DNA of 8,522 nt from Clostridia bacterium (GCA_017412025.1 JAFQOY010000063.1:1-8522); one strand, 5' to 3'; positions 1 to 6,827 are shown, counted from the stretch's first letter. Numbers and translations: made by a program. The notes: generated by a model from the letters alone, not told the origin.

Positions 1-72
1 TACAAAATTTACGGAACATTCTATCCGGACAGGCGGAATGAACCGGAGATTCTGCAGAGGGATGATGAATAA
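1..72 (+). CDS. Possible C-terminal end of an upstream gene (partial)
   Basis: Reading from the first base, 23 codons are open and end in TAA at 70-72; the peptide ends EILQRDDE. It would be the tail of a gene that starts outside the window. I do not recognise it. A second frame is also open from base 2 to a TAG at 179-181, so an open frame here is weak evidence. No intrinsic terminator follows the TAA. It could equally be non-coding. Confidence 0.2.
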   Translation, partial: YKIYGTFYPDRRNEPEILQRDDE

Positions 73-352
73 GCTTTTGACAAAGAGCGCCGCTTTGCAC
101 AAAACCGATCCCGGGCAAGGCGCGAATGAATACGCGGATGATTCATCTGCAGGCGGAAAACGGGGTTTGTTCGGGTTTTAGTGAAAATCTGACGGAGTTT
201 CACCCTCAGAATCATCATTTCCGGTTTGCACGGCGCAGAATAGAATACATTTTTTGTGTTTTATATAAAGGCCGGACCGGGGAAAAGACATGAAAACGGT
301 TATGTAAAGAGGTATGAACAAAAATCATCATTATCAGAAAAATATTCGGTGA
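73..352. other. Leader region upstream of the purine operon, no gene seen
   Basis: This stretch is clearly richer in A and T than the genes that follow, especially after base 240. I see no convincing start codon with a ribosome binding site, no tRNA-like fold and no purine riboswitch signature on the + strand. A TTGACA at 77-82 has no matching -10 box 17 nt downstream. A possible PurBox-like site at 341-353 is listed separately. Open frames here, including one on the minus strand, are short and have biased composition. Confidence 0.5.
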
Positions 353-353
353 T
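341..353 (-). promoter_or_regulatory. PurBox-like sequence upstream of the purE promoter
   Basis: On the minus strand the 13 bases read ATCACCGAATATT. They match the Bacillus PurR PurBox consensus AWWWCCGAACWWT, quoted from memory, at 11 of 13 positions. The site lies just upstream of the -35 box at 362, a plausible place for a repressor. Functional PurBoxes usually come as an inverted pair about 16-17 nt apart. The only partner candidate, around 310-322 with core GAAC, is poor. Whether this organism has a PurR cannot be seen here. Confidence 0.25.
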
Positions 354-376
354 TTTACCGGTTGTCATCCGGAAAA
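354..376. promoter_or_regulatory. Inverted repeat centred on the purE -35 box (possible operator)
   Basis: TTTACCGG (354-361) and CCGGAAAA (369-376) form an inverted repeat with one mismatch around a 7-nt centre. That centre, 362-368, is the -35 hexamer TTGTCA plus one base. A protein bound to this dyad would cover the -35 box, so it is a reasonable operator candidate. CCGG is itself a palindrome, so part of the symmetry could arise by chance. No regulator gene is present to support it. Confidence 0.35.
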
Positions 377-390
377 CAATCGCTTATACT
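362..390 (+). promoter_or_regulatory. Sigma-A-type promoter of the purine operon
   Basis: The -35 box TTGTCA (362-367) and -10 box TATACT (385-390) each differ from consensus at one position (TTGACA, TATAAT) and are separated by exactly 17 nt. The predicted transcription start near 397 gives an untranslated leader of about 48 nt before purE. That is too short for a purine riboswitch, so control is more likely at the promoter. This is the best promoter upstream of the operon. No equally good promoter was noticed between the operon's genes, which suggests one long transcript. Confidence 0.7.
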
Positions 391-444
391 GTTATTGATA
401 TTTCCTTTTATCATCCTGTTGCTGATTTCAATCGGGAGGTATGG

Positions 445-951
445 ATGTTGATGAAAAAGAAAGTGGCCATCATCATGGGCAGCGTCAGCGATCTGCCCGT
501 TGTGGAGAAGGCCATCAAGACCCTGAAGGAATTTGGCGTGCCGCATGAGGTGCACGTCTATTCCGCGCACCGTACGCCGGAGGAGGCGCACGCCTTTTCT
601 TCCTCTGCGCGCGAAAACGGCTTTGGCGTGATCATTGCCGCCGCGGGTATGGCCGCGCATCTGGCTGGCAGCCTTGCCGCCAACACGACCCTGCCGGTCA
701 TCGGTATTCCGATGAAGTCCACTGCCTTTGCAAACGGTATTGACGCCCTGCTTTCCACCGTTCAGATGCCCTCCGGTATTCCGGTTGCCACGGTTGCGGT
801 GGATGGAGCTGTCAATGCCGCTTTGTTGTCTATCGAGATTCTTGCCGTCAGCGACGGAGAACTCGCGGAAAAGCTTGCGGCAAAGCGCGCGGCGGACACG
901 AAGAAAGTGCTGGCCGCCAACGCCGAAGCCGAGGCAAAGTACAACTGCTGA
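445..951 (+). CDS. purE: N5-carboxyaminoimidazole ribonucleotide mutase, class I PurE
   Basis: PurE moves the carboxyl group of N5-CAIR to make CAIR, the substrate of PurC encoded next. The 168-residue length is typical of bacterial PurE. Visible motifs are the N-terminal loop MGSVSD (11-16), SAHRTP (40-45), whose His42 matches the catalytic histidine of E. coli PurE, and GMAAHLAG (68-75), the class I counterpart of [21 protein letters not shown] follows at 107-119. The AHRTP and AAHL motifs argue against class II (AIR carboxylase) PurE. The start at 445 sits 5 nt after GGAGG (435-439). Starting at the second Met, 451, would leave 11 nt and give 166 residues. The frame is open upstream to 256, but the promoter and leader occupy that part. 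No purK is adjacent, so N5-CAIR must come from a gene elsewhere or the enzyme must depend on high CO2. Confidence 0.95.
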   Translation: MLMKKKVAIIMGSVSDLPVVEKAIKTLKEFGVPHEVHVYSAHRTPEEAHAFSSSARENGFGVIIAAAGMAAHLAGSLAANTTLPVIGIPMKSTAFANGIDALLSTVQMPSGIPVATVAVDGAVNAALLSIEILAVSDGELAEKLAAKRAADTKKVLAANAEAEAKYNC

Positions 952-958
952 ACACAGC

Positions 959-974
959 CTGCAGAATTCTGCAG
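959..974. repeat. Perfect 16-bp palindrome in the purE-purC spacer
   Basis: CTGCAGAATTCTGCAG is a perfect palindrome. In RNA it could form a 6-bp CUGCAG stem with an AAUU loop. It starts 8 bases after the purE stop and lies upstream of the purC ribosome binding site (1001-1005). No run of T follows, so it is not an intrinsic terminator. It may be an mRNA processing or stability element, or chance. Confidence 0.5.
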
Positions 975-1013
975 CGCTTTACCCATTCTGTCTATGATAA
1001 AGGAGAATGAAAA

Positions 1014-1703
1014 ATGGAAAACCTCAAGCTCGTATATACCGGCAAGACCAAGAACGTCTATGCGCTTGACAACGGCAACTACCTCCTCAAGTTCAAGGAC
1101 GACTGCACCGGCAAGGACGGCGTGTTCGATCCGGGCGAGAATTCCGTCGGCCTGACCATCGAGGGCGTGGGCGACGTCAACCTGCGCATGTCCATCTACT
1201 ATTTTGAGAAGATCAACGCTGCGGGCATCGCGACCCACTACGTGAGCGCCGACCTCGCCAACACCACCATGGAAGTGCTGCCGGCCAAGCCGTTTGGCAA
1301 GGGCCTTGAGGTCATCTGCCGCCATAAGGCCGTGGGCTCCTTCCTGCGCCGCTACCGCGATTATATCGAAGAGGGCGCGGATCTGCCGGCCTATGTCGAG
1401 ATGACCTTCAAGAACGACGCGCTGGGCGATCCGCTGGTCACCAAGGACGGCCTCGTTGCGTTGGGCGTCATGACCGACAAGCAGTATGACGATATGAAGG
1501 AAATGACCCAGAAGATCACCGGCATCATCGCGGACGATCTCAAGGAGAAGGGCATGGTCCTCTACGATATCAAGTTTGAGTACGGCTATGACAAGGACGG
1601 CAACGTTATCCTGATCGATGAGATTGCCTCCGGCAACATGCGCGTCTATAAGGATGGAAAGTACATCGATCCGATGACCCTTTCCAAGCTGTTCTTCGCT
1701 TAA
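1014..1703 (+). CDS. purC: SAICAR synthetase (phosphoribosylaminoimidazole-succinocarboxamide synthase), short variant
   Basis: PurC joins CAIR and aspartate using ATP to form SAICAR. The 229-residue protein is slightly shorter than usual (about 235-240). Family features are YTGKTKNVY (8-16) in the ATP-binding N-terminal part, [11 protein letters not shown] (99-109) matching the first family signature, and LYDIKFEYG (183-191) matching the second. After that it departs from the common form: where E. coli-type enzymes have DE-[FI]-SPD followed by RLWD, this one has [11 protein letters not shown] (202-212) and soon ends at LFFA. This looks like a distinct clostridial subfamily and not a damaged gene, since the reading frame and core are intact. 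AGGAG at 1001-1005 is 8 nt before the ATG. It follows purE by 62 nt in the order expected for consecutive pathway steps, with purB, needed next, absent from the window. Confidence 0.95.
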   Translation: MENLKLVYTGKTKNVYALDNGNYLLKFKDDCTGKDGVFDPGENSVGLTIEGVGDVNLRMSIYYFEKINAAGIATHYVSADLANTTMEVLPAKPFGKGLEVICRHKAVGSFLRRYRDYIEEGADLPAYVEMTFKNDALGDPLVTKDGLVALGVMTDKQYDDMKEMTQKITGIIADDLKEKGMVLYDIKFEYGYDKDGNVILIDEIASGNMRVYKDGKYIDPMTLSKLFFA

Positions 1704-1711
1704 TATGCATA

Positions 1712-1746
1712 CGAACCGGGACAGGTGATAAATCTGCCCCGGTTCG
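1712..1746 (+). promoter_or_regulatory. Strong intercistronic hairpin between purC and purF
   Basis: The arms CGAACCGGGACAG (1712-1724) and CTGCCCCGGTTCG (1734-1746) pair over 13 positions with a single A-C mismatch, closing a 9-nt loop. The stem starts 8 nt after the purC stop and ends 16 nt before the purF AGGAGG. The sequence after it (CTACTTCAAAAC) lacks a T run, so full termination is unlikely. Roles in mRNA processing, in protecting the upstream purE-purC message, or as an attenuator are inferred. Confidence 0.7.
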
Positions 1747-1778
1747 CTACTTCAAAACCCGCAGGAGGATGTTACTGT

Positions 1779-3203
1779 ATGGGCGGTTTTTTCGGGGTTA
1801 CATCCCGCAGGAACTGTATTCTGGATGTTTTTTTCGGCACGGATTATCACTCTCATCTGGGCACGCGCCGCGGCGGCAAGGCCGCCTATGATCCCGAAGT
1901 CGGGCTTCAGCGCGAGATCCACAACATTGAGAATTCTCCGTTCCGCACCAAGTTTGAACATATTCTCGATCATATGACGGGCACGGCGGCCATCGGCTGC
2001 ATCAGCGACAGCGATCCGCAGCCGCTGCTGATCCGCTCCAATCTGGGTACCTACGCGATTTCCACCATCGGCAGGATCAACAACGCGGATGCGCTGATTG
2101 ATCAGTATCTCGCCTTCAGCGGCGGCCACTTTGACGCCATGACCGGAGGCAGGATCAACAGCAACGAGCTCATCGCTGCGCTGATCAACCAGAAGAGCAG
2201 CTTTGCCGACGGTATCCGCTTTGCGCAGAGCGTCATCGACGGCACGGCGTCCATTCTCATTCTCCGGGATAACGGCCATCTGATTGCCGCGCGCGACAGG
2301 CTGGGCCGCATTCCGGTTGTGCTGGGGAAGGATGAAGAGGGCCACTGTGTGAGCTTTGAGTCCTTTGCCGGCATGAAGCTCGGCTACGAGTATGTGCGCG
2401 AGCTGGGCCCGGGCGAGGTCGTGGAGATCACGCCGCAGGAGATCGTGCAGCTTCAGGCGCCCGGAAAGGAAATGAAGATCTGCGCGTTCCTCTGGTCCTA
2501 TTTCGGCTATCCGACGTCCACGTATGAGGGCTCCAACGTCGAGGTCATGCGCTGCAGGAACGGCGAAATCATGGCGGAGAACGACAGGAAAAAGGGCCTT
2601 GCGCTGGATATTGACTATGTCGGCGGCGTGCCGGATTCGGGCACGCCCCACGCGATCGGCTATGCGAACATGTTCGGCAAGCCGTTTGCGCGTCCGTTCA
2701 TCAAATATACGCCGACCTGGCCGCGCAGCTTCATGCCGGCGACCCAGCGCGAAAGGAACATGGTCGCCAAGATGAAGCAGATTCCCGTTCATGAGCTGAT
2801 TCAGGACAAGAAGCTTCTGTTTGTGGATGACAGCATCGTCCGCGGCACGCAGCTGCGCGAGACGGTCGAGTTCCTGTATGAAAACGGCGCGAAGGAAGTG
2901 CATATCCGCTCTGCCTGTCCGCCGATTCTCTACAGCTGCAAGTACCTCAACTTCTCCCGCTCGACCTCTCCGATGGATCTGCTGGCGCGCGCCACGATCA
3001 TGGAGCTGGAGGGCGAAGAGGGCTTTGAGCACATGGACGAGTACTGCGACGGCGAGAGCGAGCGCGGACGCAGGATGCGCGAGGCCATCTGCCAGAAGAT
3101 GCACTTTGCCTCGCTTGAGTACCAGTCTCTGGAAGGCATCTACAAGGCGATCGGCCTTGAACCCTGCAAGGTTTGCACATACTGCTGGAACGGAAAAGAA
3201 TAA
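1779..3203 (+). CDS. purF: Amidophosphoribosyltransferase-like protein (PurF family) with degenerate glutaminase domain
   Basis: PurF makes phosphoribosylamine from PRPP with nitrogen from glutamine, the first committed step. This 474-residue protein starts MGGFFG, 10 nt after AGGAGG (1763-1768). Aligned by eye to Bacillus PurF (CGVFG), the catalytic N-terminal cysteine is glycine and there is no propeptide. The glutamine-site motif HVRY is replaced by CISD (74-77), HNG by TIG (96-98), and the SSD motif by INS. The phosphoribosyltransferase half looks sound: VPDSG, then the PRPP loop VDDSIVRGT (349-357). Cys235, Cys387, Cys466 and Cys469 align with the four [4Fe-4S] ligands of Bacillus PurF. 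Likely function is therefore ammonia-dependent or partner-dependent phosphoribosylamine synthesis; an alternative is a paralogue with another role while a normal PurF lies elsewhere. Its place in the operon, 15 nt before purM, favours a purine role. Starting at the GTG at 1725 would put the start in the hairpin loop with no ribosome binding site. Confidence 0.85.
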   Translation: MGGFFGVTSRRNCILDVFFGTDYHSHLGTRRGGKAAYDPEVGLQREIHNIENSPFRTKFEHILDHMTGTAAIGCISDSDPQPLLIRSNLGTYAISTIGRINNADALIDQYLAFSGGHFDAMTGGRINSNELIAALINQKSSFADGIRFAQSVIDGTASILILRDNGHLIAARDRLGRIPVVLGKDEEGHCVSFESFAGMKLGYEYVRELGPGEVVEITPQEIVQLQAPGKEMKICAFLWSYFGYPTSTYEGSNVEVMRCRNGEIMAENDRKKGLALDIDYVGGVPDSGTPHAIGYANMFGKPFARPFIKYTPTWPRSFMPATQRERNMVAKMKQIPVHELIQDKKLLFVDDSIVRGTQLRETVEFLYENGAKEVHIRSACPPILYSCKYLNFSRSTSPMDLLARATIMELEGEEGFEHMDEYCDGESERGRRMREAICQKMHFASLEYQSLEGIYKAIGLEPCKVCTYCWNGKE

Positions 3204-3218
3204 GAGAGGGATACGACA

Positions 3219-4271
3219 ATGGCACACGAGAATTCGAGCTCTGCGTCCTACGCCGCCGCCGGCGTGGACATCACTGCGGGTTACCGCGCTGTCGAACTGA
3301 TGAAAAAGCATGTGGCCCGGACGAGAAACGAGGGCTGTCTGGACGACGTCGGCGGTTTCGGCGGCTGCTTCGGCCTGCCGGTCGCCGGCATGGAAGAGCC
3401 CGTTCTGGTCTCCGGCACGGACGGCTGCGGCACCAAGGTGAAGATGGCCATCCTGATGGACAAGCATGACACCATCGGCATCGACGCCGTCGCCATGTGC
3501 GTCAACGACATCATCTGCGTGGGCGCGAAGCCGCTGTTCTTCCTGGATTATATCGCGTGCGGCAAGAACGTGCCCGAGAAGATCGCGGCCATCGTCGCCG
3601 GCGTGGCCGAGGGCTGCGTGCAGTCCGGCGCGGCGCTCATCGGCGGAGAAACCGCCGAGCATCCCGGCATGATGCCCGTGGAAGATTACGATCTGGCCGG
3701 CTTTGCCGTGGGTATCGTGGATAAGAAGAAGATCCTTGACAACACCCGCATGGCTGCGGGCGATGTGGTCATCGCGCTGCCCTCTACCGGCATCCACAGC
3801 AACGGCTTCTCCCTGTGCCGCAAGGTGTTTGATATCGACAACAACAACCCGGAGCTCTATGTTCCGCGTGAGGAGCTGGGCGGAAAGACCATCGCCGAGA
3901 CGCTGCTGACCCCGACGAAGATCTACGTCAAGCCCGTTCTGGCTCTGCTTGAAAAGGTGGACGTCAAGGGCATCAGCCATATCACCGGCGGCGGCTTCTA
4001 TGAGAACATTCCGCGCTCCATCCCGGACGGCCTGTGCGCGAAGATCGACAAGAGCGCCGTGAAGGTGCTGCCGATCTTTGATATGATCGCCAAGTGGGGC
4101 AATATCCCGGAGCGCGACATGTTCAACACCTATAACATGGGCGTGGGCATGAGCGTGGTGGTTCCGGCGGCGCAGGTCGAAGAGTCCCTTTCCATCCTCC
4201 GGGACAACGGCATTGACGCCTATGTGATCGGCGAGATCGTGAAGGGCGAAGAAAAGGTGATCCTCGGATGA
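3219..4271 (+). CDS. purM: AIR synthetase (phosphoribosylformylglycinamidine cyclo-ligase)
   Basis: PurM closes the imidazole ring: FGAM plus ATP gives AIR. At 350 residues it has normal length. In order it shows YAAAGVDI (11-18), SGTDGCGTK (65-73), the [20 protein letters not shown] stretch (94-113), [10 protein letters not shown] (142-151), GIHSNGFS (191-198), [13 protein letters not shown] (254-266) and [10 protein letters not shown] (302-311), which are the expected N-terminal ATP-binding and C-terminal AIRS-family signatures. A purine-rich GAGAGGG (3204-3210) lies 8 nt before the ATG. The gene starts 15 nt after purF, and its stop codon overlaps the purN start by 4 nt (ATGA), which suggests translational coupling. 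The enzyme that supplies its substrate, PurL, is not encoded in this window. Nothing looks broken. Confidence 0.97.
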   Translation: MAHENSSSASYAAAGVDITAGYRAVELMKKHVARTRNEGCLDDVGGFGGCFGLPVAGMEEPVLVSGTDGCGTKVKMAILMDKHDTIGIDAVAMCVNDIICVGAKPLFFLDYIACGKNVPEKIAAIVAGVAEGCVQSGAALIGGETAEHPGMMPVEDYDLAGFAVGIVDKKKILDNTRMAAGDVVIALPSTGIHSNGFSLCRKVFDIDNNNPELYVPREELGGKTIAETLLTPTKIYVKPVLALLEKVDVKGISHITGGGFYENIPRSIPDGLCAKIDKSAVKVLPIFDMIAKWGNIPERDMFNTYNMGVGMSVVVPAAQVEESLSILRDNGIDAYVIGEIVKGEEKVILG

Positions 4272-4906
4272 AGACGAACATTGCCGTGCTCGTCTCCGGC
4301 GGCGGCACCAACCTGCAGGCGCTCATTGACGCGCAGCAGCGCGGAGAACTGGGCGGCGGAGAAATCACCGCTGTGATCTCCACCAAAGAGGGCGCATACG
4401 CCCTTGAGCGCGCAAAGAAAGCGGGCATTGCCGGATATGTGATTCCGCGCAAGGCATATGCATCCAATCAGGCGATGACGGTTGCGCTGGTTGAGCAGCT
4501 CAGGGCGCTTGATATCCATCTGGTCGTGCTTGCCGGATGCATGGTGATCTTCACGCATGAGCTGGTGGACAGCTATCCCAATGCCATCATGAACGTGCAT
4601 CCTGCGCTGATTCCTTCCTTCTGCGGAAAGGGATTCTACGGCCTGCATGTGCATGAGGCGGCGCTGGCCTACGGCGTGAAGCTCTCCGGCGCGACGGTTC
4701 ACTTTGTCAGCGAGGAATGCGACGGCGGGCCGATCATCGCCCAGAAGGCTGTGGCTGTGATGGAAGACGATACTCCCGAAACGCTGCAGAAGCGCATCAT
4801 GGAGGAAGCGGAATGGAAGCTGCTTCCGGAGGCGGTTTCCCTGTTCTGCCAGGGCCGTCTGTCTGTTGAAGGCCGCAAGGTCGTAATCAGTGAAGGAGAG
4901 CGATAA
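4268..4906 (+). CDS. purN: GAR transformylase, 10-formyltetrahydrofolate dependent (PurN)
   Basis: PurN transfers a formyl group from 10-formyl-THF to GAR, making FGAR. The protein has 212 residues, normal for the family. SGGGTN (10-15) is the phosphate-binding loop. The catalytic triad of the formyltransferase family is visible: Asn109 and His111 in [11 protein letters not shown] (108-118), and Asp152 in [13 protein letters not shown] (145-157). The segment after the NxH motif, [14 protein letters not shown], is the longer Firmicute-type version. The start codon overlaps the purM stop (ATGA), with AAGGTGA (4254-4260) inside purM as a ribosome binding site 7 nt upstream. The next gene begins 2 nt after its stop. 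Folate dependence is shared with the AICAR transformylase further down the operon. Confidence 0.96.
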   Translation: MKTNIAVLVSGGGTNLQALIDAQQRGELGGGEITAVISTKEGAYALERAKKAGIAGYVIPRKAYASNQAMTVALVEQLRALDIHLVVLAGCMVIFTHELVDSYPNAIMNVHPALIPSFCGKGFYGLHVHEAALAYGVKLSGATVHFVSEECDGGPIIAQKAVAVMEDDTPETLQKRIMEEAEWKLLPEAVSLFCQGRLSVEGRKVVISEGER

Positions 4907-4908
4907 GC

Positions 4909-5622
4909 ATGAACGTTTACGAGATCAAGACCATGGCGGAGCGCCTTGAGGGCAACCGCTATCCGGGCCGCGGCATCGTCATCGGCGTCACGCCGGACGG
5001 AAAGAAGGCCGCTGTCGCCTATTTCATCATGGGCCGCAGCGTCAACAGCCGCAACCGCGTGTTCTGCCTGGAAAAGGACGGCATCCGCACGCAGGCGCAC
5101 GATCCCTCCAAGATGGTCGATCCGCACCTGATCATCTATCATCCGGTCCGCGAGGCCGGCTGCGGCCTGATCGTCACCAACGGCGACCAGACCGACACCA
5201 TCTGGACGTATCTCGCCCGGGGCGAGAGCTGGGAAGCCGCGCTGCGTACCCGCCAGTTTGAGGACGACGGCCCCAACTGGACGCCGCGTATCTCCGGCAT
5301 CCAGGCCGGCGACGGCAGCTATAAGATGTCCATTCTAAAGGCAGCCGACGCGGAAGGCTCTGCCTGCGCCCGCTTCTTCTACGAGTATCCGGCGATCGCG
5401 GGCCTTGGCCACTTCCTGCATACCTATGTCTGCGACGGCAATCCGGTGATTCCGACCTTCCAGGGCGAGCCGGAGCGCGTGGCGATGAAGGACGATATCG
5501 ACGCGTTCACCGATGAAATCTGGAATGCGCTGGATGCGGAAAACAAGATTTCCCTCTATGTCCGCTATACCGATCTTGAGACCGGCGCGGTCGATACCCG
5601 TCTGATCAACAAGAACGCCTGA
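4909..5622 (+). CDS. purO: IMP cyclohydrolase, PurO-like (archaeal type)
   Basis: It is predicted to close the second purine ring, FAICAR to IMP, the last step of the pathway. The 237-residue sequence resembles the PurO family first described in methanogens: YPGRGIVIG (18-26), MGRSVNSRNR (41-50, like the archaeal SSRSFPNR), TNGDQTD (90-96, like SNGxxTD) and NWTPRISGI (123-131, like NTPRI). It is not homologous to the cyclohydrolase domain of bifunctional PurH; the archaeal enzyme has an Ntn-hydrolase-like fold. At about 200 residues archaeal PurO is shorter; the extra part here includes GLGHFLHTY (165-173) and the C-terminal end. It lies 2 nt after purN and 20 nt before a single-domain AICAR transformylase that lacks a cyclohydrolase domain, so the two complete each other. 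AAGGAG (4893-4898) is 10 nt before the ATG. The function rests on motif memory and context, both strong. Confidence 0.85.
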   Translation: MNVYEIKTMAERLEGNRYPGRGIVIGVTPDGKKAAVAYFIMGRSVNSRNRVFCLEKDGIRTQAHDPSKMVDPHLIIYHPVREAGCGLIVTNGDQTDTIWTYLARGESWEAALRTRQFEDDGPNWTPRISGIQAGDGSYKMSILKAADAEGSACARFFYEYPAIAGLGHFLHTYVCDGNPVIPTFQGEPERVAMKDDIDAFTDEIWNALDAENKISLYVRYTDLETGAVDTRLINKNA

Positions 5623-5642
5623 GATGATAAGGAGAAAAGCAG

Positions 5643-6827
5643 ATGAAAGAGTTTGAACTGAAGTACGGCTGCAACCCGAATCAGAAGCCGTCCAGGATCT
5701 ACATGCATGACGGCAGCGAGCTGCCCATCACCATCCTCAACGGCCGTCCGGGCTATATCAACTTCCTGGATGCGCTCAACTCCTGGCAGCTGGTGAAGGA
5801 ACTGAAGGAAGCCACCGGTCTTTGCGCTGTGACCTCCTTCAAGCACGTCTCTCCGACCTCCGCCGCCGTGGGCAAGGTGCTGCCGATGAACCTGAAGAAG
5901 GCCTGCTTCTGTGACGACGTCGAGGGCCTTGACGATTCCCTGCTGGCCTGCGCCTATGCGCGTGCCCGCGGCACGGACCGCATGTGCTCCTTCGGCGACT
6001 GGGTTGCGCTCTCCGACGTGTGCGACGTGACCACGGCGAAGCTCATCTCCCGCGAGGTCAGCGACGGCGTGATCGCGCCGGGCTACGAGCCGGAAGCGCT
6101 GGAGATCCTGAAGAAGAAGCGCAAGGGCGGCTACAACGTCGTCATGATCGACGAAAACTATGTGCCCGCCGCGCAGGAGACCAAGCAGGTCTTCGGCATC
6201 ACCTTTGAGCAGGGCCGCAACAACTTCAAGATCGATGAGGAGCTCCTCTTAAACATCGTGACGGAGAATAAGGAGCTGCCGCAGGAAGCGAAGATCGATC
6301 TGATCGTTGCGCTCATCACGCTCAAGTATACCCAGTCCAATTCCGTCTGCTATGCGTACGACGGTCAGGCCATCGGCGTGGGCGCGGGCCAGCAGTCCCG
6401 TATCCACTGCACCCGTCTGGCCGGCACCAAGGCCGATACCTGGTTCCTGCGCCAGCATCCCAAGACGCTCGCGCTGCCGTTCAGGCCGGGCATGGGCCGC
6501 GCCGACCGCGACAACGTGATCGACTCCTACATCAACGGCAACGAAGAGGACGTCTGCGCCGACGGCATCTGGCAGAACTACTTCACCGCCTGCCCGGATC
6601 GCCTGACGCAGGAGGACAAGGATGCGTTCCTGGCCAGCCAGGAGAACGTGGCGCTTGGCTCCGACGCGTTCTTCCCCTTCTCCGACAACATCAAGCGCGC
6701 GGCGAAGTCCGGCGTCAAGTATATCGCCGAGCCGGGCGGATCCATCCGCGATGACGCCGTCATCGACGAGTGCAACAAGAACGGCATGGTCATGGCCTTC
6801 ACCGGCATGCGCCTGTTCCATCACTAA
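5643..6827 (+). CDS. purH: Stand-alone AICAR transformylase (PurH C-terminal domain homologue)
   Basis: It transfers a formyl group from 10-formyl-THF to AICAR, making FAICAR. The 394-residue protein matches only the transformylase part of bifunctional PurH (about 510-530 residues); the N-terminal MGS-like cyclohydrolase domain is absent. Motifs include LKYGCNPNQK (6-15), the catalytic Lys67-His68 pair in FKHVSPTS (PurH has KHANPCG), VIAPGYEPEALEIL (143-156), LKYTQSNSV (227-235), GAGQQSR (247-253), SDAFFPFSD (340-348), PGGSIRDD (364-371) and FTGMRLFHH at the end. Extra length comes partly from an insertion at roughly 270-335, before SDAFFPF. AAGGAG (5629-5634) is 8 nt before the ATG. The upstream purO supplies the cyclohydrolase, so order (cyclohydrolase, then transformylase) mirrors the PurH fusion. 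It should not be called bifunctional. Confidence 0.93.
   Translation: MKEFELKYGCNPNQKPSRIYMHDGSELPITILNGRPGYINFLDALNSWQLVKELKEATGLCAVTSFKHVSPTSAAVGKVLPMNLKKACFCDDVEGLDDSLLACAYARARGTDRMCSFGDWVALSDVCDVTTAKLISREVSDGVIAPGYEPEALEILKKKRKGGYNVVMIDENYVPAAQETKQVFGITFEQGRNNFKIDEELLLNIVTENKELPQEAKIDLIVALITLKYTQSNSVCYAYDGQAIGVGAGQQSRIHCTRLAGTKADTWFLRQHPKTLALPFRPGMGRADRDNVIDSYINGNEEDVCADGIWQNYFTACPDRLTQEDKDAFLASQENVALGSDAFFPFSDNIKRAAKSGVKYIAEPGGSIRDDAVIDECNKNGMVMAFTGMRLFHH

Noticed and set aside
62..181. Small 39-codon open frame in the leader
   Set aside because: The purine-rich stretch before it is too close to the ATG, and the peptide has no recognisable feature.
21..218. Minus-strand 65-codon open frame
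   Set aside because: Arg- and Ser-rich low-information sequence with no support from context.
256..444. N-terminal extension of PurE
   Set aside because: The added residues match nothing in PurE, and the region holds the promoter, the leader and the GGAGG of the real start.
181..444. Purine riboswitch or attenuator upstream of purE
   Set aside because: The conserved purine aptamer core was not found, and the predicted leader of about 48 nt is too short.
1725..1778. GTG start giving an 18-residue extension of PurF, which could have been a propeptide with cysteines
   Set aside because: The GTG is in the hairpin loop without a ribosome binding site, and no cysteine in the extension aligns with Cys1, since GGFFG takes the place of CGVFG.
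1752..3980. A 742-codon open frame on the minus strand
   Set aside because: It lies antisense to purF and purM, has no ribosome binding site support, and its composition is that of a shadow of G+C-rich codons. The + strand genes have clear family motifs.
4909..5622. A glutaminase partner for PurF, since PurO has an Ntn-hydrolase-like fold
   Set aside because: The protein has no N-terminal cysteine, and its motifs match IMP cyclohydrolase; a glutaminase role is not supported.
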